From positions 124,001 through 188,000 of the forward strand of contig JADDOH010002612.1 in NCBI GenBank assembly GCA_016648135.1: 64,000 nucleotides of DNA, in the 5' to 3' direction. Position 1 is the first letter of the stretch. Every line of letters begins with the position of its first letter. The DNA is from Agrypnia vestita. Its lineage: Eukaryota; Arthropoda; Insecta; Trichoptera; Phryganeidae. Under the pieces are notes generated by a model. The model had not been told where the DNA came from and made no database searches. It saw nothing but the letters and a program-made list of their open reading frames with translations. Made by a program: the position numbers and the translations under genes. Positions 43,570 to 55,704 of the stretch are shown here, one piece after another.

Positions 43570-44449
43570 ATTAAAATATAAAACATCCGTGACACATAAA
43601 TTTTATAAAATATTGTGCATTGTAAAACTAATATTTAAATACGTACCATTAGAAACTGGCATTCCATCGAGGTGGTTTAGGTTAGTTCACTCTCAAACTA
43701 AAGTTTTTCATTTTTATGGAGAAATCTCCAGCATCCGCGTATTGGAATTCATCTTCAATTCACTGGTGCAGAGTGGACTAAAAATAGGAGTCGTTGTTTT
43801 CGGGTACATGAGGTAACATAAGTCCATAAACTGAAAAGAATCCATAAAAGGTTTATAAAGTATGGGTTCGGTATTTACTACACGATACTTGCTTGACTCT
43901 CCCCCCCCCCTTTCTCATTCTACCATCGGATGCAGTATGTCTGCTTAAGGAAGAATGCATAATTTCCTTTAGCTTTCCCCTGTGATTTTATCTTAAGAAA
44001 ACTCACCTACAATAAATAACCTGAAAAAAAAATATTTTTGACTTACATACAAGCGGATATGTGCATAGTAGCAATTTTTACGTTCCGGATACAAAACCTT
44101 CCTACTCTTATACCTACTGCCAGAGCAATAAGATAGATTAATGAATCGCATGTCATCGGATATCAACGTCTTTCACTTGAGCGAAAATCCGTTGAGGGAT
44201 GAACTTAAAGTTGTAATAATGGTAAACTGATGAATATTTGAAAACTTCTATATTTGATTTTTATATTTTTTAATTAAATTTTCTGAGTATATGCGTGTAA
44301 TTGCAAAATATTAGATAGACTTAGATAGATCTTTTACTCTTATTTTTTTATTTTTTTTATTAAATTTAAATGGTAAATGTACAAACTTAAGAGTGGCTGT
44401 TTTCAATATAATATAATTAATACACATTTATACTACCTACACGCTTACT
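43570..44449. other. No recognised feature
   Basis: Contains a C run at 43901-43910. The frame at 43496-43816 begins inside the Helitron and is not a gene. Confidence 0.35.
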
Positions 44450-44860
44450 CACTTTTAAATGAGAATTTATTCTCGTGTTTAAAAGTGGGGGGCATTGTCA
44501 TATATGTATAAATCTATTGTTAATGTAATCGTTAGTGTAAGACATTAGATTAAATAAGTAAGATATAGACAAAGAAATATAAGATTAAGTTCCAAAAATT
44601 AAGACATTAAATTAGGTAAGTAAGATATAAATAGTACAAGAATACAAAAATGTAAGACATTAGATTAAGTAAATAAAATATAAACAAAGAAAAGTTAAAT
44701 TAAGTAATAAAAATTAAAAATTAAGAAGGTATTGTAATAACGTTTTGTTATGTTCACAATATGTTAATAAGTAAATTAAACCGTGGACTCGTACTAGAAT
44801 AGTAGTAAAAGGTAACTGAAAAAGTGTTGTTTTGAGATTTTATTCTTTCTTTTCCTCACC
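44450..44860 (+). mobile_element. Possible LTR with polypurine-like tract
   Basis: A hairpin CACTTTTAAA ... TTTAAAAGTG (44450-44487) runs into AAAAGTGGGGGGCA, like a polypurine tract, followed by TTGTCATATATGTATAAATC, a plausible LTR start. Degenerate repeats around TAAGACATTAGATTAAGTAA occur at about 44538, 44602 and 44653. It closes near GTTGTTTTGAGATTTTATTC. No gag or pol nearby and no second LTR found. Confidence 0.3.
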
Positions 44861-45964
44861 AATAATTTTTTAATGCACCTTTATTCTAATATAACTAATT
44901 TATTAAATTATAATAAACCCTTGAGATAAATTAATGAAATTTCAAATGAAAAATGGAAAAAATAAAAAACACTCTCTTGCCGGAAAAATGTGTTACCGTC
45001 GCGTCGTTTCCAATTACACTATCTTACCCGTGAATCTATTTTCGCTTCAAGTTTTCGAACTTATATGTTATTCTTTATAATGTTATTTTTTATAATTTAA
45101 ATACGTCACAAGGATGAGACATATACAAGGAATAACTCCTTCACAAAAGCATATTTGTATAATTACTGAAGTGTCAGGTTATATATGCTTGATGAATTAA
45201 AGCAATCTGGGCTAACCACAATTTTCAACCCTAACATAAAATATAAAATAAAACAGTGGATCCGAAACAAGGGGAGAGATAAAATAGGCACACTTACACA
45301 AACACACTAACACACACTATAACCTCATATATATGATATATTTTTTATCATGTTACTTTAATCACTTTATTATGTTACTTTAATATACAATTATTTTACT
45401 ATATCTACATACTATGTTTTGTATCTACACACTATTGTAAACTATGTCTGTCTCAACACAGATATTTCTAGTGAGACAGGCACAGTCCAATCAAAATTTT
45501 GTATTTAAATTAAATAGAAATAAATAAATAATATCCTCGAAAAAATTGTTTATCAGTTAGGTGCTATATGAAAAATGATTAAAAAATCGACACACACGTA
45601 AAAAGAGCCAATACAAAATGTATCACCTCGAAGATTGCTCTTTAACTATGATCAAGCCTTTCTTGCTTAAGTGTATTATGTTACAGTCAAGCCTTTTTCA
45701 TGTGCAAAAAAACACGTCGTATGTAAATTGGGGACACAGGTGATTTTTCAAGAACATTCACATAACACGGAGAATCTTGGGTTCTTGCTGCCTTGAATCC
45801 ACCATTAGAGAGAAGATCTCCAGTCTGGTTATAAAGGACTATCGATTTCAATATTTAAGTGAATATTTTGTTAAGAAACCTGAGCAGGTATACTACTATA
45901 TTTTAGGGTTTCGGGGCTTGCTTTGCATTTGTTCAGGCATTGATTAAATGAAAATAAAATATCC
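44861..45964. other. No recognised gene
   Basis: AT-rich. 45720-45860 may hold more of the LINE that starts to be readable at 45965, but I cannot align it. Confidence 0.3.
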
Positions 45965-46510
45965 CTTCTATGGAAATTAAATTTCATACAGAGCAAGCCA
46001 GATTTGTGTTATTTTGGATAAAAAAAACAGCAGTGAACTGAGCCTAAATTTTCAAATGAGAATTATACGATGGTATATGTATCACGTACTTTTATATGGA
46101 ATGGAATCATGGACACTCACTAAAACAATGCTGAAGTGATTTGAAGTATTTGAGATGTGAATCTACAGATTACAGACGGCTTCTAAAAATAGGCTGGATT
46201 TATAGCGTTATAAATGATAATAATAATCCGAATGCGAAAGGAGAAGGAATCCTTAAAAAAATTAAACTTTTCAATTGCAATACTTTGGCTATGTCATGAG
46301 ACATACAGATCCTGCATCTCATCATTCAAAGCAATACTGCGAGCATAGATGTCCTGGAAGATGAAGGACGTCCGAAGTCCTGAAAGACTTGAAGTAAATG
46401 GTTCGGGAAATCCATGGTCCAACTATTTTGAGCTGCTGCTAGCATGATTATAATCGCACACATGATTGCTAATGTCCAATAACAGGACAAGCACTAGAAA
46501 AAGAAGAAGA
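45965..46510 (+). pseudogene. LINE reverse transcriptase C-terminal remnant (plus)
   Basis: EIKFHTEQARFVLFWIKK, then after a frameshift SSELSLNFQMRIIRW, then MYHVLLYGMESWTLTKTMLK, a stop, FEVFEM, RRLLKIGWIYSVIND, frameshift, QYFGYVMRHTDPAS. The order LSLN-x-MR, VLLYG-x-E-x-WTL, E-x-FEMW, RR-x-LKI-x-W and FGHVMRH is the typical thumb/C-terminal half of insect endonuclease-reverse transcriptases. It ends with an AAAAAGAAGAAGAA run. Several stops and frameshifts; no catalytic motif. Confidence 0.75.
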
Positions 46511-47034
46511 AATTTGTTAATTATTTAATATTTCATCTCATTTACTTATAATACAATTTATAAATGAAATACTCTTGGAAAAAGATTATTCTAAAACAGT
46601 AAAATACTAAATTTATGTTTACGTAGCACACTACAAATACAAAGCTGATCTTTATAAGATTATAAACGCTACCCAATTTTGATCCCAGAGAGGTCTTGCA
46701 GCTTAACATCACTAGAATACATACGTGTACAGCTAGTGACATGAAAATTTTCTCTTTTTGAAGATTATCTATGTGACAAAATGTTTGCTTTAAGTAAATC
46801 TCTGCCATAGCGATAATGCTCTCGGCATTGTGTGTCGAGAGTTTTAGAGTGCTCTTGTGAGATTCGGAGGGGAAGATATCCAAACCTTGCTCAATTTCAA
46901 GTGGCGCACCGCGCGAATAATAATATAGCGAGAGCTGCACTCACCCGTCAAACTCCAATTGAAAATTTTCAAAACTGCACTGATCAAAATGGTTCACTTT
47001 CCAGTGATAAAAAGTGCATCAAATATATGTAAAT
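46511..47034. other. Linker between two opposed LINE remnants
   Basis: AT-rich apart from GTGGCGCACCGCGCGAATAA at about 46900. The 132-codon minus frame (46542-46940) shows hydrophobic stretches but no recognisable family. Confidence 0.3.
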
Positions 47035-47545
47035 ATGCATGTTTATAATATTTTTCGTCTTCTTATAATGCCATATCCTATCGGAGGTCGGGAATTATTT
47101 TAGCGATCACGACTGTATTCTCGAGTTACACAGATACCAGTCCCTCAAATAACGCAGCCGTGAGATGTGGTGCTTTCCTTGGCTTCTTTTTCCTCTTATT
47201 TTCCCCTGGACGATGAATTAGTTTAGACCATACGTTGGTCCTCTCATAATATGTCCGAATTACTCCAGATTTTTAATCTTTATGGTCCGTAGAACTTCTT
47301 GCCCTTTTTTTCTTACACCAGTGGACTTCAGCTTTTGTTTCTCTATCCACCAGGAAACTTTCAGTATCCGTCTATAGAGCCACATCTTAAAATCCTTGAC
47401 TTTGCATATCATTCCATGGTTTAGTGTATATACCTCCACTAAATATAAGAGAATGGATAAATTTTACATCGAACCATATGCATTCTTAGTTGCAGGCTTG
47501 AGTCACGGTTAAAAATAACGGTTTCATTCGAAGAAAGGGCCTTTA
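47035..47545 (-). pseudogene. LINE reverse transcriptase C-terminal remnant (minus)
   Basis: From 47545 downward: KALSSNETVIFNRDSSLQLR, then MHMVRCKIYPFSYI, with stops, then a RR-x-LK-SWW-like stretch, and later SGVIRTYYERTNVWSKLIH and KIIPDLR near the end. This is the same domain order as the plus-strand remnant at 45965-46510 (LQLRM-x-MVRC, YGVE region, helix, GH-x-RG-like, IIANLR end). Heavily disrupted. It faces the other remnant tail to tail. Confidence 0.65.
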
Positions 47546-48686
47546 AATAAATAAAAACTATTTGCTACATATGTTACAGTATGGGAAATTTTTGTCGGAT
47601 TTTCCAAATCTATAAATGTATAAGAATGCATGTTTCCGATATAACTTTCCCATTAACCAATCTAAACTAAATTTTGTACGATTAATCTTTAATTCTCTGC
47701 ACATAATGCAAGTTCATCTTGCTTTAAATGTGTATGTATTACATGAAATGCTATCCAAATTTACTTTGATTCCACATTAGGATTCTGAGAAAAATACTAT
47801 CAAACCAGCCAACTTCTTAGATTCTTCTTTCTTCTTCTTCTTCCTACCTTCCCATCCCTGCTCGGATAATATTTTCAATTCTCTTTTCTTTATAGCCGTG
47901 GAAAAAAGTACTCTTACACCCTCAAACCCAATTTATATCACAGGCAACGACAGACACGTTCCGCTAGTATTATACAGAATGACGGCCGAAAGACTAAATG
48001 GTGTGAAGAAAAATAAAAAATTTAATTTATGTTTTTGTGTAGACTGTATAGAGCATTCATTACAAATTGAAATGACTAAATTTATGCGGGGTATAAAACA
48101 AAGGCAGCACTATCCAAAAAAAAAAATGTTTTGAAATAATACCAACATTAATATGTACATCCCCAAGAATGCACTTTTTGTGCGGTGTTAATTTTTTTTT
48201 TAAGTTGTCCGTCCCTAATTCTTTGAAAATGAGGAAAGTCCACCAGAAAGAATCAATAAGGCTTTATATAGGACATTGGTTAAATTTTCAATGTCGAAGA
48301 TAGTAATAAAAAAATTTAAAAATGCGTGTTTGTAAAAGTTATTTTTCTTTTACATTATTCAGTCATTTAATGACCACCCTGTGTAAAGGAGAATGAAAGA
48401 CAAATTATTTATTTTTATAAAAGTGAGATTTATTTCTAAAATCTTAATAAATCATTAACGCTTTACTAATAAAAAAATTATAAAATCTTAGCACTTATTT
48501 ATGCCAAGGTTTATCACAACAAAATGTCTGAAATTTTATTATATTTTCTCCGGGGATTCTTTGTCTCTTGAAAACTTTTATATTTAAATGCGACAAATAT
48601 TTTACATTGGCGACTCTAAGTTTTTTACACTTTATATGTATATTTCATAAGTTATCACTATGTTTCAGAACCTTCTAGCAAGATTT
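47546..48686. other. No recognised gene
   Basis: Mostly AT-rich. CATTTAATGACCACCCTGTG at about 48363 looks like a TE end (ACCCTGT), without a visible partner. Confidence 0.3.
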
Positions 48687-48765
48687 TTTCGGGTTATTCC
48701 ATCGTGTATGTACGACCTCTCTGGCCGACCATCAGGACTGATTTTGCTGATGCGAAGTACGGGGG
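48687..48765 (+). repeat. Fragment of the first PLE terminal repeat
   Basis: TTTTCGGGTTATTCCATCGTGTATGT..., ACGACCTCTCTGGCCGACC and ATCAGGACTGATTTTGCTGA match 11440-11520 (ATATTCTACCGTGTATATG, GACCTCTTTGGCCGAC, ATCAGGGCTGATG). The hairpin part of the hammerhead-like motif is deleted. Confidence 0.6.
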
Positions 48766-49602
48766 TTGGGTACATGTGTGCAAACAAATATTCATAAGAG
48801 TGCGGCCGCATATCCGCACACCTTTGAAGGAATATTAGTTATGGGTATTATTTAATTTAATTATTTATCCTGAACTTAATTACATTATGTCAGGAAATGA
48901 GCCACTTACCTCACTAGTATCACAGTATACTAATAACAGTAATATGTCTTCATACAAACTGGCCGCTACCCATTAGAATGTGAAGGCGCCGTGTACGCAC
49001 GCACTGTGACGCACACATTGACATAAAATATGGGGGCACAAGGCGGCAGCAGTGAGGGCCGTGCCTTCGGTGCCATTCGCGCTCGCAACCGCCGCTTTAG
49101 AAAAAAAATGCGCTTCCTGAAAAAATGCCTTTTTTATGCTTGTGGTGCTTTACTAAAAAGGTGTGTTGATTATCACAAAGACTGTGAGTTTTTAAAAGTC
49201 TACGTTGATGTTAATCAGCGTTATTGCAATTTAAGTGCAGAAACTAGGTATACTAATAACATAAATTTTCGGGTTTCGTGTCTACCTTATGCGTCGGAAT
49301 CTCAGACGCTACGAGTAAAATGATAACCCTAGCGTCAACGCATTAGTAGGCTAATAACTCGCCGACAGGCTGGAGATAAACTACTGTTCTGGGTATACTG
49401 TGCTAGTATGGACGTGTGCCGACATGAGCAGTCTTGCATCAAAATAACAACAAGACACTACATAAAATTAATTAATTTCTTGGATGGATATGCATTAGAT
49501 ATAAAATAATGCAAGTTCAAATTATTGAATATAATATCAGATAAAACATCTTATGTTAAAAGACGAAATGTAAAAATGATATTTAATGAGATATTTAAAT
49601 TT
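48766..49602. other. Unassigned stretch with one GC-richer ORF
   Basis: ATG 49030 opens a 97-codon frame (MGAQGGSSEGRAFGAIRARN, then a basic stretch and a Cys-containing middle). I recognise no family, and it lacks any clear gene context. 49330-49600 is AT-rich lead-in to the LINE. Confidence 0.3.
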
Positions 49603-50957
49603 GAGATATCAAACTACAGACCAATCTCGCTACTTACTATTTTCTCTAAAATATTGGAAAGACTTGTTAAGAAAAGATTATTAACTTATTTAAATGAACG
49701 ACAAATTTTATCAAAAAATCAATACGGTTTCAGAGAGCATATGTGTACTGGAGATGCCATAACAGCAATGACTGAATATGTCATAAAACATACCGATAAT
49801 GGAGATAAGTGCATCGCAATATTTCTTGATCTTGCTAAGGCGTTCGATACAGTTCCACATGATAGTTTGCTTGTTTAATTATCGCGCATAGGATGTGACG
49901 GTGTGACCCATAACTGGTTTAAAAGCTATCTTACAGAGAGATCTCAAGTTGTTTCACTGGAAGGAAATCATACTACACCAAAACATATAATACACGGTGT
50001 ACCCCAGGGAAGTGTCCTTGGACCAATCCTCTTTCTCTTGTATGTCAACCATTTGTGTGATTTGCCAACTGAGGGTCAAGTTATTTCATTTGCAGATGAT
50101 ACCGTCTTACTTTTTAAAGGCAGAACATGGGAAACTGCTCACAAAATAGCAGAAAATGGTATAGTGGCCGTTAAAAAGTGGCTTGACCGAAATTTACTTT
50201 CACTGAACATTGGAAAAACTAAGTACCTAATATTCAGTCCAACAGAAGCTGGTCAACCCAAAGACATCATAAATTATCAAATACAGTTACACAACTGTAG
50301 TTTACCAAATAGATGCAACTGTATATGTTTGGAAAAAGCATGTGACATCAAATACCTAGGAATTATAATTGACAACAAACTCAGTTGGTAGGGACACATA
50401 CAAGATCTCTCTAATAAGGTTAGGAAAACGGGATACACATATAGAAGTCTGAGAAATGTGGTAGATATTGTATCCCTCAGGACCATATATTATTGCATCA
50501 CTCAATCCCTATTAACCTATGGCATAATTGGATGGGGAGGGTGTGTCAAATCAGTCATGGATCCGCTGACAAAATCACAAAAATGCATCATGCGTATAAT
50601 CACCAAGAAATGGAGAATGTTTCCTTCAGATGATTTGTTTGGAATATTTAACGTTCTTGACCCGAGACAATTATACCTTAAAACCATACTTATAAAATTC
50701 CACAAGGACAAGGTAAATTTTAATCGTACACAACAAACACGGATTACATGGTTGGCAAATGCAATTAATTTCAAGGTACCTAAAAGGACAACGTCTTTGG
50801 GCAAAGACAATTTAATTTCACTGCCCCGCTTGTTTTCAATAAGTTACCTATTGAAACTAAAGAAATAACTGTACACAAATCTTTTTAACATCGTATTAAT
50901 AAGTTTATAAAAATATCAGGTAGAAGGTATGCTGAAGAAGTGATCCGCCCTTGACCT
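49603..50957 (+). pseudogene. LINE reverse transcriptase, two stops and one frameshift
   Basis: One frame runs through three open pieces: NYRPISLLTIFSKILERLV (RT N-terminal block), IFLDLAKAFDTVPHDSLLV (motif A), stop at 49876, HGVPQGSVLGPILFLLYVN (motif B), SFADDTVLLFKG (motif C with both catalytic Asp), CDIKYLGIIIDNKLSW then stop at 50389-50391, ITQSLLTYGIIGWGG (thumb). A frameshift near 50825 is followed by NKLPIETKEITVHKSF, a stop, then KFIKISGRRYAEEVIRP. Catalytic residues are intact, so decay is recent compared with the other LINEs here. Jockey-type by FADDT and PQGSVLGP. Confidence 0.9.
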
Positions 50958-51296
50958 CTGAATTGGCAAAAACTATTTATATAATTTATAGTATACTATA
51001 ATATAATATTTATTTTTGTACTTAAATTCTTATCTTAATTTTGTATGTGTATTTTCTTTTATTTTCTCTTAGATTTATTCCTATGATTTACTTTAAATTT
51101 TTATCTTGATTTTGTATGTATATTCTCTTTTCTTTTTATTTTCTTTTAGATTTAGATTCTTTAATTGTCATTTTTTACTACTACATAAATACCATATGAG
51201 AATAACTGCCACAGAACAGGTTTTTACCTAGTGTGGCAGTTATTAGTATCTTGTATTAACTAATCTAAATGTAAATAAACAATAAATAAATAAATA
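49603..51296 (+). mobile_element. Jockey-type LINE, 5'-truncated, best preserved TE of the window
   Basis: The element becomes readable at SNYRPISLL (49606) with no endonuclease before it, so it is 5'-truncated. The RT ORF runs to about 50957. The 3' UTR follows and ends in an AT-rich tail with AATAAATAAATAAATAA (to 51296). GCCACAGAACAGG / CCTAGTGTGGCAG near 51210-51242 form a small hairpin in the 3' UTR. I could not confirm target-site duplications. Confidence 0.85.
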
Positions 51297-51390
51297 AGAC
51301 AGTCTTGCAGATTCAAGAAATAAATTTGATGCATGCAACGAGTAAAATTAATTAATGTGAAGTTGTTATACAGAAAAATAATATTTATAT

Positions 51391-51525
51391 ACAGGGTGGC
51401 CCATCGGGTACACCGGATTTAAATTTACCTCCATTTTTTATAAAGTTGGCAACTCGAATGTTGCCAATTTATATATTTTTTAAATGACCAATATTTAAAT
51501 CCGGTGTGTCCGATGGGCTACCCTA
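51391..51525. mobile_element. Short TIR element (about 135 bp) with TA-type ends
   Basis: CAGGGTGGCCCATCGGGTAC at 51392 pairs with GTCCGATGGGCTACCCT ending at 51524. The terminal repeats extend about 35 bp, to CCGGATTTAAAT on each side. Flanks are TATA on both sides, fitting TA duplication. The centre has TTGGCAACTCGAATGTTGCCA, another small palindrome. Non-coding MITE. Confidence 0.8.
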
Positions 51526-51861
51526 TATAAACATTGAGTTTAATGAGCACATGAATATATTGAAACCTGTTATCCATAGTTGGATTCTTGTGCACATTCA
51601 GTTGATAATTCCATCAATAATGTCTTCACGGAATAATTTTGTGATAGTGAAAGTTAAAGCAGGGTTTCCATAGTGACTGATAAAATAGATACAAAAACAT
51701 TTCAATACCATTTTTATCACTCAGCATAACACCCTTAATATTTTTTTTAATGCGACAATATACTTGCATTCTTAATGTTTTCAAGAAGATCATTAAATAA
51801 CAAAGGAGCCTTGTAAAAAAACTTATTTGTCATTATTGGCTGATACTTTAAGGAAGCACAC
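51526..51861. other. No recognised feature
   Basis: AT-rich linker between two TIR elements. Confidence 0.4.
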
Positions 51862-52373
51862 ATTCTAGTATTTTTTGAGTATGTCCAAATTTTTCAGAAC
51901 ACAGTACTGGATTTTGTCGCAGGGACATTATTAATCAAGATAATATATGTCTCATAGAGACGAAATTCTGAATGAAAAAAACTGATCTGAAAAGGAGTTT
52001 AAAAAATTTAAATGATATTTCAGGCGTATTCTAGTGTAATGCTATCGGAAGAATCTCATTACATATATAAATGATATTGCTGAAAAATTCCGATCAAAAA
52101 TAGATATCTGTGGTTAATTAAGGGGAATGAAAAAGCTTTGGATGCCGGTCGCGCTAATGATTATTACAACATACATATGAAACGGGTTGTTAAACTTAAA
52201 TACATACAACATCCAAAAATTGAATAGACCTGGTATTCTATCACGGGTAAAAATGGTGTACATTGTGTAAAGTTATCACTTAAGCCAAACGTAAGATAGG
52301 TCGTAAGCCCTATGAACACCTTCTTCCATACCTACTTTCCCATAAAAAATATAATTTCGTCTCTATGAGACAT
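51862..52373 (-). mobile_element. TIR element family D, copy 3
   Basis: Reverse-complement partner of 8450-8885. TTTTTGAGTATGTCCAAATTT and CAGTACTGGATTTTGTCGC form the outer part, then ATGTCTCATAGAGACGAAAT at 51947 and its inverted partner ending at 52373 (CGTCTCTATGAGACAT). The body contains AAAGCTTTGGATGCCGGTCG and AAGTTATCACTTAAGCC. Non-coding. Confidence 0.7.
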
Positions 52374-53199
52374 CTATAATATAAGTTCACTTTCTAGTGT
52401 TGCGCATTTGCTGAATTTTTTATTAAATTTAAAAAAAAAGGCAATACCTTTTTTTTTAAATTGCAGTCACGTAATTTCAACTATTACTGTATCAGTATAC
52501 GATTCATTGATTTGACTAGTTTCGAAGCGCCGGATATCATGAGATTTTTCATTTCAACTTACAGATAAAACAGGAATATATTCAAATGGTCACTATGGTC
52601 AGCAAACTCTAACCGGAAGATTTAAAATTATAATTCGATAATATTTAAGTTAGTTTTGCTCGACTGTCCTGGGCAGGGCTATTCTCGCAACGTCACGCCG
52701 AGAGCGCTGAAATTAAATTACAACTCAAATGATATTCGACTAAAGACGCTCTGTTTTTCTTAGTCACGCAGAATTCAATATTGCAAGTTCCCAGCCGGCA
52801 TTGTTAGTGCACTTGTAATCTAACTTTCCCTAGGGGCACATCAAACTTTGGGCGAAGGTTGACGATTTCCCAACTTGATTATTGTGTCCCGTTTGGGTCA
52901 TGTCTTGGTTCAACTTCGATTTGATTAATCGACATGTATCGAAACATCGTCACAGAAAGACACTAACTTACATCGGATATTAACAAAAAGTTTAACAAAA
53001 AAGACATTCTCGTCACATTAGTACACACAAGTAGGTATTTAATTTGAATTACTTCAAATTTTATTTGTAGATAACTACGATTTTTCAGAATGTTGTTTTT
53101 TTGAAAAATCAGTTGAAAATATTCGCTTTACTAATACTACTACTAAATTGTTGAATCCGCAGTTGAAATATAATATATTGGCATCACATCTACTTTTCG
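52374..53199. other. No recognised gene
   Basis: Mixed AT-rich sequence. 52660-52860 is slightly GC-richer without a readable frame. Confidence 0.35.
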
Positions 53200-53460
53200 A
53201 AGTAAACTACATCATCATCATCATCACTCTTGGCTCCACAAACCCTGATGTATCTTGGCCTTCCTCCACTTATCTCGGTTTAGTGCCAGCTCTCTCCAGT
53301 TCAGAAGCTCTAAGAAATGTCTGAGAACGTTGTCGCTCCATCTTAATTTTGGCCTTCTTAAGCTCCTTATACCATTGCATTACACCAACAAATATCTTCG
53401 CCCTGGAGGTCGGTGATCATGGCTATTCACCGCTGTGCCGCACGGAACAACCATGTCGAT
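53200..53460. repeat. Interspersed repeat fragment before the hexamer array
   Basis: CATCATCATCATCATCACTC, then TTGGCTCCACAAACCCTGAT, TTAGTGCCAGCTCTCTCC and GTCTGAGAACGTTGTCGCTC. The style is that of interspersed LINE/SINE-related repeats in insects. Assigned by familiarity only. Confidence 0.35.
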
Positions 53461-53471
53461 TTACGTAGGTT

Positions 53472-53719
53472 CGATTTCAATTTCAATTTCAATTTCAATT
53501 TCAATTTCAATTTCAATTTCAATTTCAATTTCAATTTCAATTTCAATTTCAATTTCAATTTCAATTTCAATTTCAATTTCAATTTCAATTTCAATTTCAA
53601 TTTCGATCTTGATCTCGATCTCGATCTCAATCTCAATCTCGATCTCAATCTCAATCTCAATCTCAATCTCAATCTCAATCTCAATCTTAATCTCAATTTC
53701 AATCTCAATTTCAATTTCT
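53472..53719 (+). repeat. Hexanucleotide microsatellite (AATTTC)n grading into (RATCTC)n
   Basis: AATTTC repeats perfectly from about 53474 to 53604. It then switches in register to GATCTT/GATCTC/AATCTC units and returns to AATTTC at 53694-53718. The long open frames on both strands (alternating N-F, S-I, K-L, R-L dipeptides) are a product of the 6-bp unit and not genes. Confidence 0.95.
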
Positions 53720-55091
53720 TATGACAAACGGGAAGGGCAGTGAAAACCAGAATAAAAAAATACTTCACCAACTGGGAAAATGACTAAGGGAAATTATTGA
53801 ACGTTGCTTTGCACCTACTAGATGACCAATACTCTTTCGATAAAGATTGAAAAATTAAACAGATTAGAAGCATTAGAAATAATACGCATAACTAATAAAA
53901 TACATCCAACATCGTTATGAATAAACAATTTGAAACAAATGCTCAGGTCAAGTTAGTATATCCATTATAATATAATAATAATTTAACTTATTTGTGAAGA
54001 GAAAAAGAAGAAGAGATTTATTCTAAATACCTTAATTCCAGCATTTATGTAAATACCTTTTAAATTCTATGAAAATAATAAGATCCAGATATTACGAGAA
54101 ATAGAATACTGTTATACTTGTTATTTCCAAAATTATTTTCATTCATTGGGTAATAGAAGCACTAAATCAATAAATATGAATTCAACCAAATGTATCAATA
54201 ATAATCAATAATAAGTTATATTGGAAAAATAACTTAAATTATGTATAACTAGAAATAAGGGGAGAAATATCCCAACATTAAAATCAAATTATCACAGACA
54301 TTTTGAAATTATATGCAATCATTAATAGCTTACTACTACACAAACATAATATAAACTCAATGTTAAACACCCTTGTACTTAAATTGTATAAATTCCCTAG
54401 CTTAAGGGAATAATGTACCAGTCTGAAGATGAACACATAGGCTACAACCGGTATGGTCAAATAACAGAAAGTAGTGGAAAAAACTTCAAAAGTGTTTTAA
54501 TTTAGATATTAAAATTGAATTCCAACAAGAACTACCTACATACTGCAAAAATTGAGATTATGATTAATCTAGGTATTTTGTTTTATTTTTTTCTCGTAGT
54601 AAAGAATATGAATTCTTTATATATATTTATTTGTTCACAATTTTTTTACAGTGACATATTATAGCGAGCTTAGGAAGCTTGCCTCTTTTGAGTAAGTGCG
54701 CCAGCCTTGAATGTTCATTTGGAAAAAAGGAAGCTTAAATTTTTTATTTGTAACTTATTATTGTTTTCATGATTTTGATATTAACAGCTCTGCCCATATA
54801 AACACAAACACGCTGAAGCTTGATAATTTAACTCGCAAATAATATGCTCTTGCAATGCCTTTGAACGTGTCAATTTCATCAAATATTTGGGGTTTAACAT
54901 ATAACAAGCGTGGTAAGCATCAATATACGATGACTAATATTACAGCCCCTAAACGTAAACGTATTGATGTGTCTAGAATACTATAGAATAGAATAGAGAC
55001 AACTAGTAACAATTTGAAGTAGGTACTTATATATACATCGCTCCAACATAACTAGTAAAATTGTATGTGGTGGATATTGGTAAATTTCCTT
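53720..55091. other. No recognised gene
   Basis: AT-rich. At 54420-54462, CTGAAGATGAACACATAGGC followed by AACCGGTATGG has a loose likeness to PLE-end motifs but lacks GAAAC. Confidence 0.3.
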
Positions 55092-55255
55092 ATCATTATT
55101 ATGCTGGCTATTTTTCTCCCATCACAAGAATGTGTCGTGTTTTGCTGTCTATAATATGAATGCAGATATTCTTGCAGACACTCCATCTTTATTTAAAACG
55201 TCACTCCTAAACAACATCCCTTTTCTAGACAATAATATGAATTCCTATGACATAA
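55092..55255 (+). repeat. Dispersed repeat family H, copy 2
   Basis: GGCTATTTTTCTCCCATCAC, AAGAATGTGTCGTG, GTCACTCCTAAACAACATCC and AGACAATAATATGAATTCC match 42115-42290. Confidence 0.6.
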
Positions 55256-55704
55256 TATCAATTCTTTATTTACATATTCGAACATGATCGCATTGCATTG
55301 ATATATTAAGTGGCATAGGTTTAAGGTACCTCGAATTTGGGTTAAGTTTTAAATAATTAATGTGTTTTTTTTTGTATCCAGTATATGTTAGTCTTATGAA
55401 AAATAAAATGAAAGGTCGTAAATTATTAATTTTCAATGTGTGTGTGTGTGTAATGTATAAGGCATATACAAGTCATTCTTTAAAAAACATCAAATCAGGG
55501 TATAATTTTTGATGTAAACGAATATTTAATATCCATATTTTTGTTTTAAATGCTTAAAGATATTTTTTCCTTCTTACGAATTGTTTCCACATTAACATTT
55601 ACAATGTCCTGCCAAACTGCACGGTACATTTTTCACAACTTTTACAAAATGAATATTATACACAATCATCCGTATTCTGAACTAAACAATATTGCTATTT
55701 CCTG
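55256..55704. other. No recognised feature
   Basis: AT-rich with a short TG run at 55436-55450. Confidence 0.4.

Noticed and set aside
46542..46940. 132-codon minus-strand frame with membrane-like segments
   Set aside because: AT-rich DNA gives Phe/Ile/Tyr-rich frames by chance, and no family is recognisable.
53413..53771. Three open frames of about 100 codons on both strands with alternating dipeptides
   Set aside because: They are produced by a 6-bp repeat unit that cannot contain a stop in these frames; no start context or domain.
54395..54462. CTGAAGATGA stretch as a fourth hammerhead-like PLE end
   Set aside because: No GAAA core after the stem and no PLE sequence beside it.
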